A stretch of DNA of 64,000 nt, from NCBI GenBank assembly GCA_017475035.1, contig JAFVGK010000031.1:1-64000 (forward strand), given 5' to 3'. The translations under genes were made by a program, and so were the position numbers. This document shows positions 59,574 to 64,000 of this stretch, one piece after another (within the stretch, counting starts at the first letter, position 1; each line of letters begins with the position of its first letter). The notes under the pieces were generated by a model. The model ran no database searches and had not been told where the DNA came from. It saw only the letters and a list, made by a program, of their open reading frames with translations. The stretch is from Blautia sp. GTDB taxonomy: Bacteria > Bacillota > Clostridia > Lachnospirales > Lachnospiraceae.

Positions 59574-60626
59574 ATGTTCGCTATTATCATCGCTGTTTTT
59601 CTGTTGGTTGCCGGCTTCGTTGCAAGCGCGGCTATGATGGGTCACAATGCCAAGCAGAGGAGTGAGCACTCGCCCGACTTCCAGGAGCTGATCCCTGAAG
59701 GTCTGGTGAAGGCTCCGAGACTGGTTGGAATCCTGCTGGCTATTGTGATATTGGCAGCAAGCTGTATTTCAATTGTGCCAACTGGTTATACTGGCATTCT
59801 GACGACCTTCGGCAAGGTGGAGGACCGGACAATCGGCTCAGGTATTAACTTTGTCGCACCCTGGCAGCAGATTGTGAAGATGGACAACCGGACACAGAAG
59901 ATTGAGATCCAGACCTCGGCCTTCAGTAGTGATATTCAGCAGGTGGACCTTGTGCTGTCCGTCAACTACTGCATCGATCAGACGACGGCACAGAAGCTGT
60001 ATCGCACGGTCGGCCTGAATTACTATGACAATGTTATGCATCCGAGGATTCAGGAGAATGTAAAGGCAGTCATCGCACAATACACGGCGGAAAACCTGAT
60101 CGGTAAGCGTGATATTCTGTCCGATCAGATTGCGGAGACCACCGCTACAGACATGAAGAGCTACGGCATTACGATTGTATCGATCGCGGTAGAAGATATT
60201 GACTTCACTGATGCTTTCACGAATGCGGTGGAAGCCAAGCAAGTCGCGGCTCAGAACAAGCTGACGGCGGAGACTCAGCAGGCCCAGAAGACCATGGAGG
60301 AGAAAGCGGCTGCCGAGCGTTCCGTGATTGTAGCGAACGCGGAAGCAGAAAAATCCATCATTGCAGCCAATGCTGATCTTGAGGTCGTAAAGGTACAGGC
60401 CGAAGCAGCACTTTACGCCGGCGAAAAGGAAGCCGAGATGAACAAGCGAATCTCTGAATCTCTGGCTGGTGATATTATTCAGTACTACTGGATCAAGCAG
60501 TGGAACGGGGAACTGCCGACGACCGTATTGGGCGGTGACACGAGTTATATGATCGATCTGACGAAGGAACCAGCAAGCGGCAAAATTCCAAATAATTCTG
60601 AAGATGAAAATGAAATGACAGAATAA
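59574..60626 (+). CDS. SPFH/prohibitin-family membrane protein
   Basis: 350 residues. One or two N-terminal membrane segments (MFAIIIAVFLLVAGFVASAAMM; LVGILLAIVILAASCISIV), a band-7/SPFH domain (~residues 70-230: PTGYTGILTTFGKVEDRTIGSGINFVAPWQQIVKMDNRTQKIEI) and a long Ala/Glu coiled coil. SPFH proteins form large ring scaffolds on membranes and control proteases or raft-like domains. Phage copies are known but unexplained; a role in superinfection control or organising replication at the membrane is possible. Confidence 0.85.
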   Translation: MFAIIIAVFLLVAGFVASAAMMGHNAKQRSEHSPDFQELIPEGLVKAPRLVGILLAIVILAASCISIVPTGYTGILTTFGKVEDRTIGSGINFVAPWQQIVKMDNRTQKIEIQTSAFSSDIQQVDLVLSVNYCIDQTTAQKLYRTVGLNYYDNVMHPRIQENVKAVIAQYTAENLIGKRDILSDQIAETTATDMKSYGITIVSIAVEDIDFTDAFTNAVEAKQVAAQNKLTAETQQAQKTMEEKAAAERSVIVANAEAEKSIIAANADLEVVKVQAEAALYAGEKEAEMNKRISESLAGDIIQYYWIKQWNGELPTTVLGGDTSYMIDLTKEPASGKIPNNSEDENEMTE

Positions 60627-60706
60627 TAAAGAAGTACTCCGTTTAAGATATTGAATAAGATACTTTTCCAGTAACGGTATTATTCAACATTTTCGAAACA
60701 TAAACT

Positions 60707-60752
60707 AAAGAGGCCACTGTATTTAACAGTCAGCCTCTTTATGTTTTTTTTT
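60707..60752 (+). terminator. Strong intrinsic terminator
   Basis: AAAGAGGC with GCCTCTTT and a nested ACTGT/ACAGT stem, then ATG and nine or more T. Closes the 58.6-60.6 kb group. Confidence 0.85.
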
Positions 60753-60770
60753 AAAGGAGGCTATTCTGAA

Positions 60771-60968
60771 ATGGGACAGCATAAGTATAATCCGACAGCT
60801 ATTGCTGCTAAAAATGGTGAGATCCCAGAAAAGCCAAAAAGGCCATCCAAACGAGAAAGAGAACTTGCCGAATATATGGCTTTTCAAGAAGCCATGCATC
60901 GTAAAGGCTTGCTTACTCCATTTGACATTAACGCTTTATTGGGTAATGACATATTTTATAAGTATTGA
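60771..60968 (+). CDS. Small basic phage protein
   Basis: 65 residues, Lys/Pro-rich front then helices (KRERELAEYMAFQEAMHRKGLL). AAAGGAGG upstream. Weak nucleic-acid-binding look; no family. Confidence 0.6.
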   Translation: MGQHKYNPTAIAAKNGEIPEKPKRPSKRERELAEYMAFQEAMHRKGLLTPFDINALLGNDIFYKY

Positions 60969-60982
60969 AGGGAGAGCCAAAA

Positions 60983-61183
60983 ATGTGCAATAACTATGTG
61001 CTTGCTGAGTCAGAATTCGCCGAATGGGATAAGGACTATCTAGTTATTGATGAAAACGGTCATAGTCCATACAGTTTGACTCGCAAAGGACTTCTGATTG
61101 CAGGTTTTGATACACGAGAAGAAGCCGAGGCTCTTGTTGAAGAACTGGATAGTCCGGGTCATGTCATTCTTGGACCGAGGTGA
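60983..61183 (+). CDS. Small phage protein
   Basis: 66 residues, acidic, alpha/beta (YLVIDENGHSPYSLTRKGLLIAGFDTREEAEALVEEL). GAAGGGAG site six bases upstream. No family. Confidence 0.55.
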   Translation: MCNNYVLAESEFAEWDKDYLVIDENGHSPYSLTRKGLLIAGFDTREEAEALVEELDSPGHVILGPR

Positions 61184-61208
61184 AGTAAGGCTATGGAGGA
61201 AAAGAATT

Positions 61209-61712
61209 ATGAATAAAATTTATATCGAGAAAAATACAAATGGGGATTCGAGAGTGGCTGATCATGAGCCTACCATTGAAGAATTTATGCAAGCAAACAC
61301 TTCTCATATTGTGGATGTTGCGAATCTTATGCAGATCTGTGCCCACGAGCTTATAGATCGCTCCTGCCGACATGACTGGACAAAGCTTGAAGAACCATAC
61401 CGTACCATGTTCTATAAGGATCTCTGTGCAACGATCCGTGGTGAAATGAACTTCACGGACGGAGAGTGGTCAAAGCTGCACTATACCGAACTGGAACGGC
61501 ACCACCTGTCCAGACATGTTCCAGACGATGTCGATCTCTTCGATGTCATAGAGATGCTCTGTGACTGTGTCTGCGCCGGAAAAGCCCGCAATGAAGAAGA
61601 GTTGTATTTGCCGAAGATCGATCCGGAAGTCCTCAACAGAGCATTCCAAAACACTTTTCAGAAGCTGGCAGAATGCGTTGAGGTGAAGGACGTTGAGACA
61701 CCGGCCGAGTAA
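61209..61712 (+). CDS. HD-like phage protein (DUF5662-type)
   Basis: 167 residues. HIVDVANLMQICAHELIDRSCRHDWTKLE...ERHHLSRHVPDDVDLFDVIEMLCDCVCAGKAR has the H...HD...HH...D layout of this HD-like family, common in gut phages and probably metal-dependent. Function unknown. GGAGG lies 11 bases before the ATG. Confidence 0.75.
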   Translation: MNKIYIEKNTNGDSRVADHEPTIEEFMQANTSHIVDVANLMQICAHELIDRSCRHDWTKLEEPYRTMFYKDLCATIRGEMNFTDGEWSKLHYTELERHHLSRHVPDDVDLFDVIEMLCDCVCAGKARNEEELYLPKIDPEVLNRAFQNTFQKLAECVEVKDVETPAE

Positions 61713-61724
61713 TCCGAACGGTGA

Positions 61725-61762
61725 AAGAGGCTTCTGAGTTTTTCAGGAGCCTCTTATATTTA
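61725..61762 (+). terminator. Hairpin terminator
   Basis: AAGAGGCTTCTG/CAGGAGCCTCTT (one G-U) then ATATTT; weak U-tail. Confidence 0.6.
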
Positions 61763-61779
61763 CAAAAAGGATGATTAAG

Positions 61780-61944
61780 ATGATCTGCAACAATGATTGT
61801 AATAATTGTATTTATGCTGTTCCACACATTACGATCCGATGCAAAAAAGACGGAATCGTTTGTAATAAAGATTGCTCGAACTGTCCATTTCGAAGCAGAC
61901 TGAAAACAACTTATATTTGCAGAAAGGGAATGAAACTAAGATGA
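61780..61944 (+). CDS. Cys-rich mini-protein (54 residues)
   Basis: Two matching blocks, CNNDCNNC and CNKDCSNC, plus two more Cys, suggest one or two zinc sites. AAAAAGGATG upstream; the stop overlaps the dCTP deaminase ATG (ATGA). Confidence 0.6.
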   Translation: MICNNDCNNCIYAVPHITIRCKKDGIVCNKDCSNCPFRSRLKTTYICRKGMKLR

Positions 61945-62555
61945 TCCTGACAGGACAACAGATTAAATGGGCTCAGGAGCAGGGATATTTGAGCATTTCC
62001 GATTTCGACGAGAAGCGGCTCAATCCGAATTCTTATAACCTGAGGCTGGCGGATGAGCTGATGGTGTACGGAGCTGCTGATGTTTCATTCAGGCCTTTGG
62101 GGATGAGAGACGGCATTATCTACCCACATGAACTGGACATGAAGAAGCAACTGCCAACAGTCACTTTTCGCGTTCCAGAAGAAGGCTATACTCTTGAGCC
62201 CGGTATTTTATATTTGGGACGGACCATGGAGTACACAGAGACTCATAAGTTCGTACCTATGTTGGAAGGGAGATCTTCAGTGGGACGGCTGGGGATCTCT
62301 ATTCATTCAACGGCCGGGTTCGGAGATATCGGGTTCTGTGGATACTGGACACTGGAGATCAGCTGTGTTGAGCCGGTGGTAATCTATCCGGGTGTGGAGA
62401 TCTGCCAGATCTATTATCACACGATCGGACCTGACTGTGATATTTGGATTCCAGATGGCGATAACAAAAACATCATGAAGTATGAAGAAAGCGGTAAGTA
62501 CCAAAAGAACACCGGTATTCAGCCGAGCATGCTGTGGAAGGAGTTTGAATCATGA
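61941..62555 (+). CDS. dcd: dCTP deaminase/dUTPase-family protein
   Basis: 204 residues. LNPNSYNLRLADEL and LEGRSSVGRLGISIHSTAGFGDIGFCGYWTLEISC are the trimeric dUTPase-fold motifs; the RSS block and GxxGFxDxGF-type loop fit dCTP deaminase. Supplies dUMP or dUTP for dTTP synthesis and may alter base supply during replication. Confidence 0.85.
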   Translation: MILTGQQIKWAQEQGYLSISDFDEKRLNPNSYNLRLADELMVYGAADVSFRPLGMRDGIIYPHELDMKKQLPTVTFRVPEEGYTLEPGILYLGRTMEYTETHKFVPMLEGRSSVGRLGISIHSTAGFGDIGFCGYWTLEISCVEPVVIYPGVEICQIYYHTIGPDCDIWIPDGDNKNIMKYEESGKYQKNTGIQPSMLWKEFES

Positions 62556-62746
62556 GCTTCAGTCTGGCGCAGTTTGTCACGATACTTGTTGTGTACGTGA
62601 TATTTGTCGGAAGTTACATCCTTACATTGAACTCTAACAATAGCAATGAGCTTTATATATGGCTGATGATCATGATCACTGTTATTCTGCCGATATGGAG
62701 TACCTTCCTAACGATACGGTTTTTCCTGGAGAAAGGATGGATGTGA
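62552..62746 (+). CDS. Small membrane protein
   Basis: 64 residues with two membrane segments (FVTILVVYVIFVGSYILTL; WLMIMITVILPIWSTFLTIRFF). Overlaps both neighbours. No family. Confidence 0.6.
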   Translation: MSFSLAQFVTILVVYVIFVGSYILTLNSNNSNELYIWLMIMITVILPIWSTFLTIRFFLEKGWM

Positions 62747-63243
62747 TGACACGATGCAAATTCTACACTCCACATCTGGAGACGATTCAGCGATATATCG
62801 AGTGCCTGTACTCCATCGAGGGCTGCAGCAGTGGAGGACTGCTGCACGTTCTGACGGACGACGGCAATATTCAGGACCATGATATTGACTGGTGCCTGGA
62901 ATACATCGAGCAGGAAGAAAACCGCGGGCGGGAGGAGTATGAGATCTCGAAGCTGATCTGTCAGGAGATGAAGAAGCTGTCACTGCCGCAGAGAAAGCTC
63001 GTATATGGCTACGGACCGTATTCCTTCATCTGCAATGAACCGCATAGATGCTGCGAGTGCGAGGTCTGCGAGGAAACGACGAACTACTCAGATACCAACA
63101 CTATTGAGGTATTTGGTGAAATGAAGCCAGGAACAGTCATTCGCCTGCCAGACGGAAGCTATGGCGTAATCAAGACTACGGATGGAAAAGAAATTTACTC
63201 CTATCAGCCTTTGGCGAACTGTCATGTGGAGGAGTTGTCATGA
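62746..63243 (+). CDS. Cys-rich phage protein of unknown function
   Basis: 165 residues. CNEPHRCCECEVCEE in the middle suggests a zinc site; a beta-rich end (PGTVIRLPDGSYGVIKTTDGKEIYSYQPL) follows. The start shares a base with the previous stop (TGATG). No family. Confidence 0.6.
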   Translation: MTRCKFYTPHLETIQRYIECLYSIEGCSSGGLLHVLTDDGNIQDHDIDWCLEYIEQEENRGREEYEISKLICQEMKKLSLPQRKLVYGYGPYSFICNEPHRCCECEVCEETTNYSDTNTIEVFGEMKPGTVIRLPDGSYGVIKTTDGKEIYSYQPLANCHVEELS

Positions 63244-63437
63244 GCAACGCGGAGCATCTGGTTGAAAACCTCATCATGGGGATGAAGGACGGAAAATCTG
63301 CTGATGAGATCATCCTGTATCAGGAGAATCAGGACATGCTGAATGATATTCATACCGGGATCACGGGCGATGAGGCTGTCAGGATCGCCTGTCATGTGGT
63401 CTGGTCGCTGTATGACGGCCGGTTTCCGGAAGATTGA
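63240..63437 (+). CDS. Small helical phage protein
   Basis: 65 residues, acidic, helical (EHLVENLIMGMKDGKSADEIILYQENQDML). ATGA overlap with the previous gene. No family. Confidence 0.55.
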   Translation: MSNAEHLVENLIMGMKDGKSADEIILYQENQDMLNDIHTGITGDEAVRIACHVVWSLYDGRFPED

Positions 63438-63459
63438 GTGATATTTGAAGGAGAATGCA

Positions 63460-64000
63460 ATGAGTAAAGCTATCATTATTTCGGGCTTTCCGGGGGTTGG
63501 GAAGTCCTATCTTGCCAAACAATCGGCAGTCGATTCGCAGCTTCCGCCCTGCTATGACTGTGAGTCGTCCGATTACCAGTGGAAGAGGGATCCGCTTGGG
63601 ATCGCCGGACCGACCAGAGTGGAAAACTGGGTCGAAAAGTACGTGGATGATATTATCCATCTGAAAGACTATGGGACGAACGGCCGGTTCGACGCCAAGA
63701 TCTACGATTATATTCTCATTTCGGCGCATGAGGAGGTCCGCAAAGAACTTCAGAAACGAAAAGTTGACTATCTTGTGGTATATCCGGCAGGCGGCTTGAG
63801 AAATCGGTACATGGCCAGATATCTCAAGAGGGGTTCGTCTCTTGAATTCATGAAGAACATGTATAGCACCTGGATGTATAAGATCAGCTCTATGGCGGAA
63901 GACCCGATGCCGCAGATCATCCTCGCAGATGGACAGTATCTGATTGATCTGTTCACGGGAGAACGCTTTGACCGAGTGAAGATATGCCACGGGACCCATT
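63460..64000 (+). CDS. P-loop nucleoside/polynucleotide kinase-like protein, cut by the window edge
   Basis: The frame stays open to the last base (180 codons visible). SKAIIISGFPGVGKSYLAK is a Walker A of the kinase type. LVVYPAGGLRNRYMARYLKRGS resembles the LID-like Arg-rich part. A nucleotide-metabolism kinase fits the dCTP deaminase nearby. Preceded by GTGATATTTGAAGGAG. Confidence 0.75.
   Translation, partial: MSKAIIISGFPGVGKSYLAKQSAVDSQLPPCYDCESSDYQWKRDPLGIAGPTRVENWVEKYVDDIIHLKDYGTNGRFDAKIYDYILISAHEEVRKELQKRKVDYLVVYPAGGLRNRYMARYLKRGSSLEFMKNMYSTWMYKISSMAEDPMPQIILADGQYLIDLFTGERFDRVKICHGTH

Noticed and set aside
1-64000. Complete tRNA genes, rRNA, insertion sequences, retron or diversity-generating reverse transcriptase
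   Set aside because: I searched for T-loop/CCA ends, transposase and reverse-transcriptase motifs (YxDD) and saw none apart from the partial attachment core.

Overview
The window reads as one continuous, almost entirely plus-strand genome segment of a temperate, long-tailed (siphovirus-like) phage of a Gram-positive anaerobe. The host assignment is inference: strong AGGAGG-type ribosome binding sites, frequent TTG/GTG starts, consensus sigma-A promoters, and gene families I associate with gut Clostridia (Lachnospiraceae-like) phages. An integrase, a tmRNA-like attachment core and an XRE repressor make it temperate. Phage genes lie on both sides of the attachment core, which suggests a circular or excised phage genome rather than a prophage edge.

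Layout. 0-1 kb: end of an early operon. 1.1-11.3 kb: replication and transcription module, with a single-chain helicase-primase-family B DNA polymerase, an SSB-like protein, an SF2 helicase, two nucleases and a two-barrel RNA polymerase (DFDGD motif). 11.3-12.6 kb: a long noncoding region with iterated ATTGAT-type elements, an A+T-rich stretch and a long inverted repeat. 12.6-13.4 kb: small-terminase-like and HNH genes. 13.4-14.6 kb: a minus-strand island of small membrane proteins. 14.7-34.8 kb: packaging, head and connector genes, including five proteins that share a GMKWG N-terminal tag (one carries a papain-like toxin domain), head-fibre candidates, TerL, portal, a fused protease-scaffold-capsid gene ending in a -1 frameshift signal, connectors, major tail protein and tail chaperones. 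34.8-50 kb: tape measure, distal tail, tail endopeptidase, endolysin, holin and a receptor-binding protein. 50-55.6 kb: XRE repressor, small accessory cassettes, integrase, attachment core. 55.9-64 kb: early small genes, including RadC-like, HTH, SPFH/prohibitin, dCTP deaminase and a P-loop kinase.

Two sequence-level signals stand out because genes do not explain them. First, GATATT/TTATATT words are strongly over-represented on the plus strand from 1 to 13 kb in all three codon phases, with flanks that change by region. Second, an 11-mer, ATTCAAAATGG, recurs 15 times exactly between 14 and 57 kb, mostly next to ribosome binding sites, and always in genome-plus orientation even among minus-strand genes. 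A third element, an eight-copy promoter with fixed geometry, drives small stand-alone cassettes. The phage RNA polymerase, with helix-turn-helix-like segments at both ends, is a natural candidate reader of one of the first two signals, but this is inference.
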